Assembly (NCBI RefSeq): GCF_019236175.1 | Contig: NZ_JAFAJM010000002.1 | Location: 22,625-86,624, forward strand | From: Chryseobacterium sp. | Lineage (GTDB): Bacteria > Bacteroidota > Bacteroidia > Flavobacteriales > Weeksellaceae | DNA: 64,000 nucleotides | Direction of reading: 5' to 3' | Shown here: positions 63,757 to 64,000 of the stretch, one piece after another | How positions within the stretch are numbered: position 1 is the first letter of the stretch | Layout: each line of letters starts with the position of its first letter | Notes under the pieces: generated by a model | Database searches by the model: none | What the model saw: only the letters and a program-made list of their open reading frames with translations | Told to the model about the DNA's origin: nothing | Position numbers and translations under genes: made by a program

Positions 63757-63764
63757 CAAAGATA
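63757..63764 (-). promoter_or_regulatory. -7 promoter box of the tsaC/sua5-type operon
   Basis: Minus strand TATCTTTG, matching TAnnTTTG, only 4 nt upstream of ATG 63752; the transcript would be leaderless or nearly so. Confidence 0.6.
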
Positions 63765-63834
63765 CAAATAATAAAATAGTTTTCATAGAAGTCCTTTATT
63801 TAAAAGAAAAATTAGGATTTTAAAAAAAAAGTCG

Positions 63835-63842
63835 TACATTTG
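63835..63842 (+). promoter_or_regulatory. -7 promoter box of tRNA-fMet genes
   Basis: TACATTTG, matching TAnnTTTG, 11 nt before the first base of the tRNA. Confidence 0.6.
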
Positions 63843-63853
63843 CAATCCAATAA

Positions 63854-63926
<73 letters not shown>

Positions 63927-63964
63927 CTAAGCAAGTGCTTTCGGTAGGCACTCTAAAAATACAC

Positions 63965-64000
63965 CGCGGGATGGAGCAGTAGGTAGCTCGTCGGGCTCAT
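63965..64000 (+). tRNA. Second initiator tRNA-fMet (CAT), cut by window edge
   Basis: The 36 bases present are identical to the first 36 of the tRNA at 63854, down to the CAT anticodon. The two genes are separated by 38 bp that contain no promoter box, so they are probably one transcript. Confidence 0.92.

Overview
The window is chromosomal DNA of a low-GC Bacteroidota, most likely Chryseobacterium or a close relative in the Weeksellaceae. The indications are a type IX secretion sorting domain, TonB-dependent receptors with carboxypeptidase-like N-termini, almost no Shine-Dalgarno sites, and many promoters with the flavobacterial -7 box TAnnTTTG. Genus is an inference; no rRNA gene is present. 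I see no CRISPR array, insertion sequence or intact prophage.

Layout. 0-6 kb (minus): a four-gene redox operon encoding a small subunit, a GMC flavoprotein with a Cys motif, a VioB/RebD-type ferritin-like protein and a calycin-like protein. 6-10 kb: a TonB receptor coupled to a beta-helix lipoprotein. 10-18.5 kb: small regulators beside their probable targets (azoreductase/HxlR, Crp, UspA/MarR, two secreted hydrolases, an MFS exporter, AraC, a GNAT-like protein/MocR). 20-29 kb: secreted peptidases, histone H1-like protein, HAD phosphatase, Tex and YceI. 29.7-35.1 kb: an accessory island of three signal-less, tailspike-like beta-helix proteins. Each has its own terminator region and lies behind a near-identical promoter/palindrome cassette. 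35-42 kb: TypA, a GHL10 glycosidase lipoprotein, ferritin, YchF and a TSP3-type lipoprotein. 42.2 kb: a short, easily missed gene for a 53-residue double-glycine-leader peptide with four Cys. 42.5-51.5 kb: AraC/SDR pair, aminotransferase, DUF2867 protein, T9SS cargo with a PKD domain, and a LytTR/propeller-kinase two-component system. 51.6-57.3 kb: parE, a small membrane protein, parC and rhomboid. 57.3-60.3 kb: membrane-anchored AraC regulator, SDR and epimerase. 60.4-63.8 kb (minus): DUF4180, then a compact operon tsaC/sua5 - CPBP protease - yaaA - prmC. The window ends in tandem initiator tRNA genes, the second cut by the edge.

How the genes relate. Much of the window consists of one- or two-gene modules in which a local regulator faces its target across a short intergenic region with a visible palindrome or repeat. 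Three parts look least ordinary: the double-glycine Cys peptide, the three-member tailspike-like regulon, and the VioB-like ferritin/GMC redox operon. Several start codons are placed downstream of the longest ORF start because that start lies inside a -7 promoter box.
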